Shown here piece after piece: positions 19,729-29,495 of a DNA stretch of 64,000 nt. Origin of the DNA: Halomonas sp. DQ26W (lineage in GTDB: Bacteria; Pseudomonadota; Gammaproteobacteria; Pseudomonadales; Halomonadaceae). The position numbers and the translations under genes were made by a program. The notes beneath the pieces were generated by a model that did no database searches, was not told the origin of the DNA, and saw only the letters and a program-made list of their open reading frames with translations. Position 1 is the first letter of the stretch. Each line of letters begins with the position of its first letter. The stretch covers positions 52,630 to 116,629 of the forward strand of contig NZ_QPKI01000009.1 in the NCBI RefSeq assembly GCF_003339685.1, written 5' to 3'.

Positions 19729-19855
19729 TGGCGGCGGCTCCTCTTCGATGGCTAAGCGCGGTCACAGTTGACCTTACCGTGGTACGGGGTATCTTGTGGC
19801 GAACCGTCATCCCCGTCCAGGGTCTCAATAGTCCCGGACACAGGAGATTTTCGCT

Positions 19856-20653
19856 ATGCGCTGGATTCGCCCTATTGCCATGACCGCTCTGGTCCTGACC
19901 CTCGCTGCCTGTACGACCTCACCCACCGGTCGGCAGCAGCTCACGCTGATGTCCGATTCGCAGCTCAATGAAATGGGGCGCGAGGCCTTCGCGCAGTATC
20001 AGCAGGACCTACCGGCGGCTGGCCAGGCCCATCAGCGCTATGCCCAATGCGTGGCTAATGCCATCGTCGCTGAACTGCCGGAGCGGGAGCGCGACAAGGA
20101 CTGGCAGATCCGTGTCTTCGAGTCGGAGCAGGCCAACGCCTTCGCCCTGCCCGGTGGCTACATGGGCGTCAACACCGGCCTGCTCGATATCGCCAAGACC
20201 CAGGACCAGCTCGCCGCCGTGGTGGGCCACGAAATCGGCCACGTCATCGCCAACCATGCCAATGAACGGGTTTCGACCCACACCTCGACCCAGCTTGCCC
20301 TCTCGGTGCTGGGCTCCGCCTCGGGCATGCAGGGACAGGGCGGCCAGCAGTTGATGGGTGCGCTGGGCCTCGGTGCCCAGTACGGCATTCTGCTGCCCTT
20401 CTCGCGCCGCCACGAGAGCGAGGCCGACGTGGTTGGCCTGCGCCTGATGGCCGATGCGGGCTTCGACCCACGCGCGAGTCTGGCCCTTTGGGAGAACATG
20501 AGCGCCAATGGTGGCCAGCCGCCGGAGTGGATGTCCACCCACCCCAGCCATGGCCAGCGCATGCAGGGGCTGCAGGCTCAGATGGGCAGCGCCATGAGCC
20601 GCTACGAGCAGGCACGCCAGGCCGGGCGAACGCCCAACTGCCCCCGCCCCTAA
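19856..20653 (+). CDS. M48-family metalloprotease lipoprotein
   Basis: 265 residues. A signal peptide ends in LTLAAC (lipobox), then TTSPTGRQQLTLMSDSQLNEMG, as in LoiP- and BepA-like proteases. The zinc site HEIGH lies in VVGHEIGHVIANHANERVS, with the third ligand in RRHESEADVVGLRLM. C-terminal WMSTHPSHGQRMQGL is also typical. The product is probably a periplasm-facing outer-membrane protease for envelope quality control. LoiP-like is favoured over BepA because there is no TPR domain. Its own promoter region faces the DUF815 gene. Confidence 0.9.
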   Translation: MRWIRPIAMTALVLTLAACTTSPTGRQQLTLMSDSQLNEMGREAFAQYQQDLPAAGQAHQRYAQCVANAIVAELPERERDKDWQIRVFESEQANAFALPGGYMGVNTGLLDIAKTQDQLAAVVGHEIGHVIANHANERVSTHTSTQLALSVLGSASGMQGQGGQQLMGALGLGAQYGILLPFSRRHESEADVVGLRLMADAGFDPRASLALWENMSANGGQPPEWMSTHPSHGQRMQGLQAQMGSAMSRYEQARQAGRTPNCPRP

Positions 20654-20671
20654 ACCACTTCTGGAAAGCGA

Positions 20672-20932
20672 ATGCTGAAACTTGGACTACTGCTGTTGAT
20701 AGTGCCCCCACTGACGCTGATGGGCATTTACTTCTGGGAACTCAGTGACGTACGCGAATGCACCTTGATGCAGGGTGGGTACTGGGACTATCTGGACGGC
20801 ATCTGCCGCGACACATCCCAGCCCTTCGTGCCTTGGGTGGAACGCCAGCCCTTGCTGGTCAACGGCGGAATGCTGCTCTCCGTGGCTGGTCTGGTCGTCT
20901 GCATGGCCGGGCTCTACGTCAAACGACGCTGA
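20672..20932 (+). CDS. Small two-helix membrane protein, unknown
   Basis: 86 residues, 18 bp after the protease gene. Two membrane segments (about 3-22, LKLGLLLLIVPPLTLMGIYF; about 63-82, VNGGMLLSVAGLVVCMAGLY) flank a loop with two cysteines (VRECTLMQGGYWDYLDGICRD), which would be periplasmic if the N-terminus is inside. The arrangement suggests a disulfide in that loop. I do not recognise the family. The stop codon adjoins repeat element A. Confidence 0.65.
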   Translation: MLKLGLLLLIVPPLTLMGIYFWELSDVRECTLMQGGYWDYLDGICRDTSQPFVPWVERQPLLVNGGMLLSVAGLVVCMAGLYVKRR

Positions 20933-21083
20933 GGACTGAACGCTAATCGCGAGAAAATTGAATTTCGAGGCAAGTTTATCGATCTGATGAGACCAATAGC
21001 ACGCTATTTAACGAATCAGATCGAATCAAATAGGCCGAAAGACCGGGTCTCGCAGCAGATCAGCGTTAAGTCCGACAAGCTCC
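20933..21083. repeat. Miniature inverted-repeat element, copy A
   Basis: About 150 bp clearly homologous to element B at 23507-23671. Shared blocks include CAAGTTTATCGATCTG, TTTAACGAA, AGATCAG.GTTAAG and the right end CCGACA.GCTCC. The left terminus is eroded relative to B. It fills the gap between the small membrane protein (stop 20932) and the aroE stop (21086-21088). Confidence 0.8.
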
Positions 21084-21085
21084 AT

Positions 21086-21898
21086 TTATAAAGCCCGCCG
21101 CAATCTCTCTCTCACCGACTCCGTCAACGGACGTTTTCCGCGCCACAGCAGAAAGGATTCCGCGGCCTGCTCCACCAGCATGCCCAGCCCGTCGACCGGA
21201 ACGGCCCCAAGACCGCTGGCCCAGCGTAAAAAAACCGTCGGCTCGGCACCGTACATCATGTCGTAAGCGGTAGCGCCGTCCGCAAAGAGGTCCTCAGGCA
21301 GCGGCGGCAGCTCACCCGCCAGGCTCGCGCTGGTACCGTTGACTACCAGGTCGAACTGGCCTGTCACCGCCTCGAATCCACTGCCCTGGATCGCGCCCAG
21401 GTCGTGAAAGTCCACTGCAAGGGTCGTGGCCTTGGACGCGGTGCGGTTGGCCACCAGCACACTGGCCGGACCGGCCGCCAGCAGCGGCTCGAGCACCCCC
21501 CGGACCGCTCCGCCAGCCCCCAGCACCAGGATCCGGGCACCCGCCAGGCTCACCCCATGGTGCTCCAGGTCGCGAACCAGGCCCACTCCGTCGGTGGTAT
21601 CCCCGTAGGTTAGGCCGTCAGTACCCAAAAGCAGAGTATTCACCGCCCCTGCACGCCGAGCACGCTCACTCAGCGTGTCGCAAAGCGAAAACGCCTGCTC
21701 CTTGAACGGCACCGTGACGTTGGCTCCCCACCCTCCTGAGGCGGTAAAGGCGCGCCAGGCGCCGACAAAATCATCCAGCGGTGCCTCGGTGGCGATGTAG
21801 TCGATATCCTCACCATTCTGCTCGGCAAAGGCGGCATGGATCATTGGTGACTTGGAATGCGAGATGGGGTTGCCGAAGACACAGTAGCGGTCGGTCAT
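21086..21898 (-). CDS. aroE: Shikimate dehydrogenase AroE
   Basis: 270 residues from ATG 21898 ([21 protein letters not shown]). The shikimate site SKSP and the catalytic lysine in [11 protein letters not shown] are present, with NADPH binding in [17 protein letters not shown] and ANRTASKA. It reduces 3-dehydroshikimate in aromatic amino acid synthesis. The start overlaps the hemF stop (ATGA), so it is translated as part of hemF-aroE. The order tsaC-hemF-aroE matches Pseudomonas apart from the missing qor-like gene. Confidence 0.95.
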   Translation of the reverse strand: MTDRYCVFGNPISHSKSPMIHAAFAEQNGEDIDYIATEAPLDDFVGAWRAFTASGGWGANVTVPFKEQAFSLCDTLSERARRAGAVNTLLLGTDGLTYGDTTDGVGLVRDLEHHGVSLAGARILVLGAGGAVRGVLEPLLAAGPASVLVANRTASKATTLAVDFHDLGAIQGSGFEAVTGQFDLVVNGTSASLAGELPPLPEDLFADGATAYDMMYGAEPTVFLRWASGLGAVPVDGLGMLVEQAAESFLLWRGKRPLTESVRERLRRAL

Positions 21899-22824
21899 GA
21901 AACAGGCTCCTCCTCGTTCAACCAATCTCGGGGATGCAAGTAATCCCGATACAGCACCTCCTCGGCGCTACAGGGCTCGGGCGTCCAGTCATATTCCCAG
22001 CGGGCCAGGGGCGGCATCGACATCAGGATCGACTCGGTGCGTCCGCCGCTCTGAAGACCAAACAGGGTGCCCCGGTCCCACACCAGGTTGAACTCCACGT
22101 AGCGGCCACGACGGTAGAGCTGGAAGTCACGTTCGCGCTCGTTCCAGGACATCTCGCTGCGACGACGCACGATGGGCAGGTAGGCCGCAAGGAAAGCGTT
22201 ACCGATGGCCCGCTGGAAGGCAAAGCTGCGATCAAAGCCCCACTCGTTGAAATCGTCGAAGAAGAGTCCCCCGACGCCGCGGGTTTCCTCGCGATGCTTG
22301 AGATAGAAGTAGTCATCGCACCACGCCTTGAAGCGCGGATAGACGTCATCACCAAAGGGGGCGCAGGCATCCCGTGCCACTCGATGCCAGTGCAGCACGT
22401 CCTCGTGAAACGGGTAGAAGGGTGTCAGGTCGAAGCCGCCGCCGAACCACCAGACCGGCACCTCGCCCTCTTTCTCGGCAATGAAGAACCGTACGTTGCC
22501 ATGACTGGTCGGTACGTGGGGGTTTTCGGGGTGCATCACCCAGGAAACGCCGACTGCCTGAAAGCCGCGCCCGGCGAGCTCAGGGCGGGCAGCGGTCGCC
22601 GAGGGGGGCAACAGGTCACCAAAGACATGGGAGAAATTGACGCCGCCCTTCTCGAAGATCCGGCCATGCTCGAGCACCCGGGAGCGGCCGCCCCCCCCTG
22701 CATCACGCTGCCAGCTGTCTTCGTGGAAGTGCGCCTCGCCATCTTCCGCGGCCAGGGCCTGGCACAGCCGCTCCTGTAGATCGAGCAGGTAGATCTTGAC
22801 GTCTTCAAGGTTGGCACGTGCCAT
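21895..22824 (-). CDS. hemF: Oxygen-dependent coproporphyrinogen III oxidase HemF
   Basis: 309 residues. Family motifs run the full length: [112 protein letters not shown]. It decarboxylates coproporphyrinogen III using O2 in haem synthesis. It lies between tsaC and aroE on the minus strand, with an ATGA overlap to aroE. Confidence 0.97.
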   Translation of the reverse strand: MARANLEDVKIYLLDLQERLCQALAAEDGEAHFHEDSWQRDAGGGGRSRVLEHGRIFEKGGVNFSHVFGDLLPPSATAARPELAGRGFQAVGVSWVMHPENPHVPTSHGNVRFFIAEKEGEVPVWWFGGGFDLTPFYPFHEDVLHWHRVARDACAPFGDDVYPRFKAWCDDYFYLKHREETRGVGGLFFDDFNEWGFDRSFAFQRAIGNAFLAAYLPIVRRRSEMSWNERERDFQLYRRGRYVEFNLVWDRGTLFGLQSGGRTESILMSMPPLARWEYDWTPEPCSAEEVLYRDYLHPRDWLNEEEPVS

Positions 22825-22850
22825 GAGGTCTCCTTTCGCCGAGCCCGCCG

Positions 22851-23408
22851 TCAGGCGCGCAGCACCCGACCACTGCGCAGGTCGCGAATGGTACTCGGGC
22901 GATCATGCCCGCCGAGCTCGCCTTCGACGATGGCGTCGAGCTCGTCGCCAAAGGCCTCGTGGACCTCCTTGGCACTAAGCGCTGAGGGCTCGCCGGCACG
23001 GTTGGCCGACGTCGACACCAAGGGGCCGCCGAAGGCCTCGCAGAGTGCCACCACGCCGGGATGGTCGCTGACCCGCAGGGCTACACAATCATGGGCACCA
23101 CGCACCAGCGCATGGGTGCGGCCGTTATCCGGCACCAACCAGGTGTGAGGCCCCGGCCAGGAAGCGACCAACGGGGCATGCAGTTCCAGCGGCAGGCCCT
23201 CGAGCCATGGGGTGAACTGCTCGATGCTGGCGGCGATCAGAATCAGCCCCTTGGCCGGGTCACGCTGCTTGAGCCTCAGCAGTTGTGCCACGGCCGTGTC
23301 ATTGTCGGGGTCACAGCCCAACCCCCACACGCCTTCGGTGGGGTAAGCAATCATACCGCCGGCACGCAGCGCGGCCACGGCGTTGGAAAGAGACGTTACC
23401 TGAGGCAT
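22851..23408 (-). CDS. tsaC: Threonylcarbamoyl-AMP synthase TsaC
   Basis: 185 residues from ATG 23408 ([34 protein letters not shown]), close to the 190 of E. coli TsaC. The YrdC fold shows [37 protein letters not shown] and [16 protein letters not shown]. It makes threonylcarbamoyl-AMP for the t6A37 modification of ANN-decoding tRNAs. An upstream extension (to 23474) is possible but unlike the family. Same strand as hemF-aroE, 26 bp upstream of hemF. Confidence 0.95.
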   Translation of the reverse strand: MPQVTSLSNAVAALRAGGMIAYPTEGVWGLGCDPDNDTAVAQLLRLKQRDPAKGLILIAASIEQFTPWLEGLPLELHAPLVASWPGPHTWLVPDNGRTHALVRGAHDCVALRVSDHPGVVALCEAFGGPLVSTSANRAGEPSALSAKEVHEAFGDELDAIVEGELGGHDRPSTIRDLRSGRVLRA

Positions 23409-23506
23409 ACCGGGTTGACCCTCGACGTTACGAACACAGACATTACGGCTCCCTACATCCGGCCGGCAAGACACGGATATCGGCCGGCCAATATGCTATC
23501 ACGCTC

Positions 23507-23671
23507 AGGAGCCTGTCGGGCTTGACCGATCGTAGCGAGAGATACGGTTTTCGAGACAAGTTTATCGATCTGTAGAGGCGAATAGTGGGGCTCTTTAACG
23601 AAACAAATCGAATGGAATTGGCCGAAAATCCGGATTTCGCAGTAGATCAGTGTTAAGCCCGACAGGCTCCT
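23507..23671. repeat. Miniature inverted-repeat element, copy B (intact)
   Basis: 165 bp bounded by perfect 17-bp terminal inverted repeats: AGGAGCCTGTCGGGCTT at 23507-23523 and its complement at 23655-23671. The interior is AT-richer than flanking DNA and homologous to element A. No transposase is present. The right end overlaps the dprA stop codon (23670-23672). Confidence 0.9.
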
Positions 23672-24803
23672 AAACCCCACCCGGCAGGCGCACCCAGCCG
23701 CCCGGCGCCTGGGCAACGAGGCCTTCCAGTTCGAGTTCCAGCAGGCGGCGTTGGCAGTCGGGTACGGCCAGGCCGGTCAGAGCTACCAGTGCATCCAGCG
23801 GTGAAGGGGAATCGCTGAGCCAGCGCAGCAGCGGGTCACCCCCGCCATCGCCTGACGCAGCACACTCAGAGGCCGTCGGGGAAAGCGCCGTTGAGGAAAG
23901 CGTCGTGAAGGCGGGCGCCGCCCAGTGGGTCAGCTCTTCGAGAATATCGTCGAGCCGCCGCACCAGCACCGCCCCCTGGCGAATCAGCTGCAGGCAGCCC
24001 CGAGCCTGGGGGTTGTGGATCGAGCCGGGCAGCGCAAAAACATCGCGATTCTGCTCGACGGCGAGCCGTGCACTGACCAGCGAGCCGCTCTTTTCTGCGG
24101 CTTCCACCACCAGCACGCCAAGAGAGAGTCCGGTAACGATGCGGTTGCGGCGGGGAAAGAAGCCTGGCCGCGCCCGAGTACCGGGCGGGTGTTCGGAAAG
24201 CACCAGACCGCCGCGATCGAGCAATTGTTGGTACAGCCCCGCATGGCGGGGCGGGTATATCACATCGACGCCGCAACCCAGCACCGCCACACTGCGCCCG
24301 CCGGCTTCCAAGGCAGCGCGCTGCGCGGCACCGTCGATGCCCAGCGCCAGGCCGCTGTTCACGCACCAGTCCCGCAGTGCCAGCTCGCGAGCAAAGGCCG
24401 CCGCATTGGTCAGGCCCTCTCGAGTAGGTCGCCGCGAACCGACGATCGCCAGCGCAGGGGGCAATAGTGCGTCGAGATCGCCGAGGGCCCAGAGTACCGG
24501 CGGGGGATCGGCAATCTGGCCGAGCAGCGCCGGCCACGCCACGTGGCCGGGAAAGAGCAGGTGTCGGGTCGGATCGGCGTTCAACCAGGCCAGGTCGGCA
24601 TCGACCAGGGCGTCTAGGGGGCTGCGAGCGGGATGATCGAGCCACAGCCGCAGCGCCGAGGCGGCCTGTCGCGGTAGGCGTGCCAGCCAGCCGTCGGGCC
24701 AGGCCGGGTCTGTCGTCACCAGCTCGGCCAGGCGTGACGCCCCCATTCCCGGCAGGCGCATCACCGCCAGCCACTCCCGCGCGCCCGGTGACACCACTTT
24801 CAC
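23670..24803 (-). CDS. dprA: DNA-processing protein DprA (Smf)
   Basis: 377 residues. A Rossmann-like core carries the family motifs ALAIVGSRRPTREG, NSGLALGIDGAAQRAALEAGG, VAVLGCGVDVIYPPRHAGLY, LSEHPPGTRARPGFFPRRNRIVTGLSLGVLVVEAAEKSGSLVSA, VFALPGSIHNPQARGCLQLIRQGA. There is an N-terminal SAM-like region and a C-terminal winged-helix segment. DprA loads RecA on incoming ssDNA in natural transformation; in non-competent bacteria its role is unclear. It overlaps the LysM gene by four bases. The last stop-codon bases come from element B. Confidence 0.93.
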   Translation of the reverse strand: MKVVSPGAREWLAVMRLPGMGASRLAELVTTDPAWPDGWLARLPRQAASALRLWLDHPARSPLDALVDADLAWLNADPTRHLLFPGHVAWPALLGQIADPPPVLWALGDLDALLPPALAIVGSRRPTREGLTNAAAFARELALRDWCVNSGLALGIDGAAQRAALEAGGRSVAVLGCGVDVIYPPRHAGLYQQLLDRGGLVLSEHPPGTRARPGFFPRRNRIVTGLSLGVLVVEAAEKSGSLVSARLAVEQNRDVFALPGSIHNPQARGCLQLIRQGAVLVRRLDDILEELTHWAAPAFTTLSSTALSPTASECAASGDGGGDPLLRWLSDSPSPLDALVALTGLAVPDCQRRLLELELEGLVAQAPGGWVRLPGGV

Positions 24804-25915
24804 CGCAGCGCCACCCCACGCCCATGGCGGGGATTGTGCACCCGGTCACCGACTTCCAGCGCGCGGGAAGCGCGCATCACCAGGCCATAGCTCATCTTCT
24901 CATAGGGGCGAAATACCATGATCAAGCCCGCCTCGTTACCGGGCAGCCGCAGGACCTCGCCGCTGCGCGGATCGTTGACCCGCTCACCCTGCTGCTCGAC
25001 CTGAAGTACATGACCGGCTTCCAGACCGTCGCGGCGGCCGCGATCCAGCGCCACCACCTGCAGCCGTCCGATGAAGCGTACACCACCGGGCGCTGCCAGG
25101 ATGCGACCCCCGACCGTGCTATCCGGGGCGCGGGGGACGAATTCCCTGATCAGCTCGCGGCTCTCCAGCGGCAGGATGATGTCATTGTTGCGCACCTCCT
25201 GAGAGGCCGACAGCACCTCGAGCACGACGATATCCTTCTCGGAGCGCTCTACCCGTGCCTCACCGACGCCCTCCAGTTCCAAGCCCAGCAGCTCACCAGA
25301 CACGGCGTCGATGTAGCGCTCGCCGATGCGATAGATGCCGTACCGGGGGCCGCGCGGGATCTGGCCACGCGCATAGAACCGATCACCCGCCCCGCTGATG
25401 ATGCGACGGTCGTCGCCGGCCACCACATAGGCCAACTCGTCCAGCGCCTCCGGGCCGTCGATGACCCGATGGTCGCGCAGGAAATGACGAATCATCTCCA
25501 GGGGGATCGGCTCTATGGCTTCTCGGGCAGGAATACGCCGCACCTCCGGCGAGAGCTGGACAATGCCTTGCCCGCGCTCGAGGCCAAGGCAGGGGCGGCC
25601 GTTGCAGTCATAGAGGTAGACCACATCGCCAGGATAGATGAGGTGTGGGTTACGGATCTGGGGGTTGACCTGCCACACCTCCGGCCACTGCCAGGGGTGC
25701 TGCAGGAAGCGCCCGGAGATACCCCAGAGGGTATCGCCACGCACCACGGTATATCGGTCGGGAGCGTCACCACGTAGCCCCTCCTCCCAGGTGAGGCCCT
25801 GAGCCTTGGCCGACGCTGCGCCGAGCAACATCACGATACAGCCGCCGCTTATCAAGACAATCCTGAAACAGCCAGCCAGCCAGCCGCGCCCTGCCCTGTC
25901 GATGCATTCCGCCAT
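24800..25915 (-). CDS. LysM-domain exported protein
   Basis: 371 residues from ATG 25915 (MAECIDRAGRGWLAGCFRIV). A signal peptide ends near ASAKAQG; the mature N-terminus holds one LysM domain (DRYTVVRGDTLWGISGRFLQHPWQWPEVWQVNPQIRNPHLIYPGDVVYLYD). The remainder (about 250 residues) is the conserved non-LysM part of the protein found next to dprA in Pseudomonas (PA0020-like). LysM suggests peptidoglycan binding in the periplasm; the enzymatic role, if any, is unknown. Divergent from def. Confidence 0.87.
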   Translation of the reverse strand: MAECIDRAGRGWLAGCFRIVLISGGCIVMLLGAASAKAQGLTWEEGLRGDAPDRYTVVRGDTLWGISGRFLQHPWQWPEVWQVNPQIRNPHLIYPGDVVYLYDCNGRPCLGLERGQGIVQLSPEVRRIPAREAIEPIPLEMIRHFLRDHRVIDGPEALDELAYVVAGDDRRIISGAGDRFYARGQIPRGPRYGIYRIGERYIDAVSGELLGLELEGVGEARVERSEKDIVVLEVLSASQEVRNNDIILPLESRELIREFVPRAPDSTVGGRILAAPGGVRFIGRLQVVALDRGRRDGLEAGHVLQVEQQGERVNDPRSGEVLRLPGNEAGLIMVFRPYEKMSYGLVMRASRALEVGDRVHNPRHGRGVALR

Positions 25916-26035
25916 CCGCCAATCCCCCCTGCTCTCGACCCATCCCGGCAACCCTGAGGCCTTACGCCACCCCCGCCGGGAACCTGAGCACCGTGTTATA
26001 GTCTGATTTTATCGAAATAATAGGCGAAAGGGCGG

Positions 26036-26064
26036 TTTCACCCCGAGCCCCAGCCCCCTAGAAT
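26036..26064 (+). promoter_or_regulatory. Promoter candidate for def
   Basis: -35 TTTCAC (26036-26041), 17-bp spacer, -10 TAGAAT (26059-26064), about 42 bp before the def ATG. An opposing -10 (TATAAC, minus strand, at 25995-26000) could serve the LysM-dprA genes. Both -35 boxes are weak. Confidence 0.45.
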
Positions 26065-26105
26065 AAGGCAATCCCTGATGACAGCATAACGGTGGTTCCA
26101 ACGCC

Positions 26106-26618
26106 ATGGCCATATTACCTATCCTCGAATTCCCCGACGAACGGCTGCGCACCAAGGCGGCGCTGGTCGATGCAGTCGATGACGAGGTGCGCCAGCTGGT
26201 CGACGACATGCTCGAGACCATGTACGAAGCCAGCGGTATCGGGCTTGCCGCCACCCAGGTCGACGTCCATCGCCGCGTCATCGTGATGGACGTCAGTGAC
26301 AGCCGTGCCAGCCCACTGGTACTGATCAACCCCGAGTACACGCCGACCGGCGACGAGCGCGACCTCATGTCCGAGGGCTGCCTGTCGATTCCCGAGTATT
26401 ACGCCGAGGTTCCCCGTGCGCTGAAGGTGCACCTCAAGGCGCTGGACCGGGACGGCAAGCCCTACGAGCTCGATGCCGAAGGACTACTGGCCCACTGTAT
26501 CCAGCACGAATACGATCACCTGGAAGGGGTGCTGTTCGTCGACTATCTCTCTCCATTGAAGCGGGACCGGGTGCTGAAGAAGATGCAGAAACGCCACAAG
26601 CAGATGCAGGACGCCTGA
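26106..26618 (+). CDS. def: Peptide deformylase
   Basis: 170 residues with all three family motifs: [30 protein letters not shown] (metal-binding cysteine) and [15 protein letters not shown] (metal-binding histidines and catalytic glutamate). It removes the N-formyl group from nascent proteins, the step that complements Fmt. In most proteobacteria def and fmt are adjacent; here about 1.9 kb of tandem repeats separates them. Confidence 0.97.
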   Translation: MAILPILEFPDERLRTKAALVDAVDDEVRQLVDDMLETMYEASGIGLAATQVDVHRRVIVMDVSDSRASPLVLINPEYTPTGDERDLMSEGCLSIPEYYAEVPRALKVHLKALDRDGKPYELDAEGLLAHCIQHEYDHLEGVLFVDYLSPLKRDRVLKKMQKRHKQMQDA

Positions 26619-26720
26619 ACCCCGCATTTTTTGGTTCTTCACACTTTGGCGTGAATCTGCTCTGCACAGACTGCATTGTGGAAGGACGCCTCGGCGATAG
26701 CGACGCAGGCGCTCCTTGTT

Positions 26721-28385
26721 GGAGCGCTCGGTTCGGTGCCCCGACTCTGCATCGCGACTGGCACCGTCAGGCGCCTCGGCGGAGGCTGGAACGCCGGTGA
26801 TGGCCGCGAACGTTGGCAACACCGCCGGGAGGCCTTCGGCCTCCAGTCGTGATCTGAAGATACTCCAACAGCGCGTGGCGCCGTTGGTGGAGAGGATCGT
26901 TGTTGGAGCGCTGCTCCGCATCGCGACTGGCGCCGCCAGGCGCCTCGGCGGAGGCTGAAACGCCGGTGATGGCCGCGAACGTTGGCAACACCGCCGGGAG
27001 GCCTGCGGCCTCCAGTCGTGAGCTGAAGCTACTCTTGCAGCGGCTTGGCACCGTCGGTAGAAAGAATCATTGTTGGAGCGCTGGTCCCCATCGCGACTGG
27101 CGCCGCCAGGCGCCTTGGCGGAGGCTTGAACGCCGGTGATGGCCGCGAACGTTGGCAACACCGCCGGGAGGCCTTCGGCCTCCAGTCGTGAGCTGAAGCT
27201 ACTCCAACAACGGCGTGGCGCCGTCGGTGGAGAGGGTCGCTGTTGGAGCGCTGCTCCGCATCGCGACTCGCGCCGCCAGGCGCCTCGGCGGAGGCTGAAA
27301 CGCTGGCAGTGGTCGCCGGCATTGGCAACACCGCCGGGAGTCCTTCGGCCTCCAGTCGTGAGCTGAAGATACTCCAACAACGGCGTGGCGCCGTCGGTGG
27401 AGAGGGTCGCTGTTGGAGCGCTGCTCCGCATCGCGACTGGCGCCGATAGGCGCCTTGGCGGAGGCCACGGCGTAGGCGATGGTCGCCGGCACTGGCAACC
27501 CCGCCGGGAGGCCTGCGGCCTCCAGTCGTGAGCTGAAGCTACTCCAACAGCGGCGTGGCACCGTCGGTAGAAAGAATCATTGTTGGAGCGCTGCTCCGCA
27601 TCGCGACTGGCGCCGATAGGCGCCGATAGGCGCCTTGGCGGAGGCCACGGCGTAGGCGATGGTCGCCGGCATTGGCAACACCGCCGGGAGTCGCGGCCTC
27701 CAGTCGTGATCTGAAGATGCTCCTACAAAATGGCGTGGCACCGTCGGTGGAGAGGGTCGCTGTTGGAGCGCTGCTCCGCATCGCGACTCGCGCCGCCAGG
27801 CGCCTCGGCGGAGGCTGAAACGCTGGCAGTGGTCGCCGGCATTGGCAACACCGCCGGGAGTCCTTCGGCCTCCAGTCGTGATCTGAAGATACTCCAACAA
27901 CGACGTGGCACTGTCGGTGGAGAGGATCGCTGTCGGAGCGCTGGTCCCCATCGCGATTGGCGCCGCCAGGCGCCTCGGCGGAGGCTGAAACGCTGGCAGT
28001 GGTCGCCGGCATTGGCAACACCGCCGGGAGTCCTTCGGCCTCCAGTCGTGATCTGAAGATACTCCAACAACGACGTGGCACTGTCGGTGGAGAGGATCGC
28101 TGTCGGAGCGCTGGTTTCCATCGCGACTGGCGCCGTCAGGCGCCTTGGCGGAGGCCACAGCGTTGGCGATGTTCGCTGGCACTGGCAACACCGCCGGGAG
28201 TCCTTCGGCCTCCAGTCGTGAGCTGAAGATACTCCAACAACGGCGTGGCGCCGTCGGTGGAGAAAGCCGCTGTTGGAGCGCTGCTCCGCATCGCGACTGG
28301 CGCCGCCAGGCGCCTTGGCGGAGGCTGGAACGCCGGTGATGGACGCGAACCTCGGCAACACCGCCGGGAGGCCTTCGGCCTCTTC
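26721..28385. repeat. Array of ten ~170-bp tandem repeats between def and fmt
   Basis: Units begin (at GGAGCGCT) at 26721, 26905, 27075, 27245, 27415, 27585, 27765, 27935, 28105 and 28275. Seven of nine spacings are exactly 170 bp; the others are 184 and 180. Each unit is palindromic at several scales. TGTTGGAG on the left pairs with CTCCAACA about 130 bp on; inside this TCGCGACTGG pairs with CCAGTCGTGA; internal hairpins include GGAGGCC-TTC-GGCCTCC and GGAGC-GCT-GCTCC. The linker between units carries its own hairpin ACGGCG-TGG-CGCCGT. Two variant heads alternate (CTGCTCCGCA and CTGGTCCCCA). 170 is not a multiple of three, so the long open frames here shift every unit and are not genes. The 100 bp before (26619-26720) shows no gene. 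Confidence 0.95.
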
Positions 28386-28418
28386 ACGCCAGTCTGCGTA
28401 GAACCCATTTTTTCTACC

Positions 28419-28448
28419 CGAAGGCCGACGTAACGAAGTCGGCCTTCG
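28419..28448 (+). terminator. Hairpin closing the repeat array
   Basis: 11-bp perfect stem CGAAGGCCGAC (28419-28429) with GTCGGCCTTCG (28438-28448), followed by TCGTTT. It lies between the array and fmt and would insulate fmt from transcription through the repeats. A weak -10 (TATGAT, 28469-28474) follows and may start fmt. Confidence 0.55.
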
Positions 28449-28508
28449 TCGTTTCCGCCCGCCTCCGTTATGATGGGAAACATCGCCCACTGGCAAGGCT
28501 TCGAAATC

Positions 28509-29495
28509 ATGCCCCCACCCCTGCGTGTCGTTTTCGCCGGCACCCCCGACTTCGCCGCTTCCAGCCTGGCTGCACTGCTGCAAAGCCGCCACTCCGTGGT
28601 CGCCGTCTACACCCAGCCCGACCGACCCGCCGGACGTGGCCGCAAACTCACTGCCAGCCCGGTCAAGGCACTGGCGCTGGAGCATGACTTGCCGGTGCTG
28701 CAGCCACAGAGCCTCAAGACGCCAGAAACTCAAGCCGTGCTGGCCGGGTTCGAGGCGGACATCATGGTAGTGGTCGCCTATGGCCTGATCCTGCCCCAGG
28801 CGGTACTGGACATTCCTCCAAGGGGCTGTCTCAACGTGCACGCCTCACTGCTGCCGCGCTGGCGCGGCGCCGCTCCCATCCAGCGGGCAATCGAGGCCGG
28901 AGACAGCGAAAGCGGCGTGACCATCATGCAAATGGATGCCGGACTCGATACCGGCAACATGCTGCTGATCAGGCGCACCCCCATCTCGGCCACCACGACC
29001 GGGGGCGAACTGCACGACACCCTTGCCACCCTCGGCGGCGAGGCCATCGTCGAGGCACTCGACGCCCTGGCGAATGGTGCATTGACGGCAACCCCCCAGC
29101 CCGAGGAAGGCGTAACCTACGCCGCCAAACTCAGCAAGACCGAGGCCGAGTTGGACTTCCGCCAGCCTGCTGCGGTGCTTGCCGCCAGGGTGCGCGCCTT
29201 CAATCCCTGGCCGGTGGCATGGTGCACCCATGGCAAGCAGCGCCTGCGCCTGTTGATGGCAACGGCCACGTCCCGTCATGATGGTCAGCGACCTCTACCC
29301 CCCGGCACCCTGCTCGAACATGACCCCGATGCCCTGCGCATCGCCTGCGGCAGGGAGGGCACCGAGGTACTGCGTGTGACACGCGCCCAGCTGCCCGGCG
29401 GCAAGCCATTGGCGACCCGTGACCTGCTCAACGCCCGCAGCAACACCCTGGCACCCGGCCTGTTATTCGGACAAGCCATCGAGGAGACATCCTGA
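28509..29495 (+). CDS. fmt: Methionyl-tRNA formyltransferase
   Basis: 328 residues from ATG 28509 (MPPPLRVVFAGTPDFAASSLAALL); ATGs at 28470 and 28473 would precede the conserved start and lie on the probable -10. The formyl-transfer domain shows LVVAYGLILPQAVLD, GCLNVHASLLPRWRGAAPIQRAI and GVTIMQMDAGLDTGNML, with the C-terminal OB-like domain beginning near RVRAFNPWPVAW. It formylates initiator Met-tRNA. Its stop overlaps the rsmB start by one base. Confidence 0.95.
   Translation: MPPPLRVVFAGTPDFAASSLAALLQSRHSVVAVYTQPDRPAGRGRKLTASPVKALALEHDLPVLQPQSLKTPETQAVLAGFEADIMVVVAYGLILPQAVLDIPPRGCLNVHASLLPRWRGAAPIQRAIEAGDSESGVTIMQMDAGLDTGNMLLIRRTPISATTTGGELHDTLATLGGEAIVEALDALANGALTATPQPEEGVTYAAKLSKTEAELDFRQPAAVLAARVRAFNPWPVAWCTHGKQRLRLLMATATSRHDGQRPLPPGTLLEHDPDALRIACGREGTEVLRVTRAQLPGGKPLATRDLLNARSNTLAPGLLFGQAIEETS

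Noticed and set aside
26721..28385. CRISPR array or tRNA-like cluster at the def-fmt repeats
   Set aside because: Units are 170 bp and homologous throughout, with no short repeats alternating with unique spacers and no cas genes.
26484..28841. Long open frames (up to about 370 codons) across the repeat array, both strands
   Set aside because: The repeat period (170 bp) is not a multiple of three, so the frame changes each unit; the frames have no ribosome-binding sites and also run into def and fmt. They reflect stop-poor GC-rich repeats.
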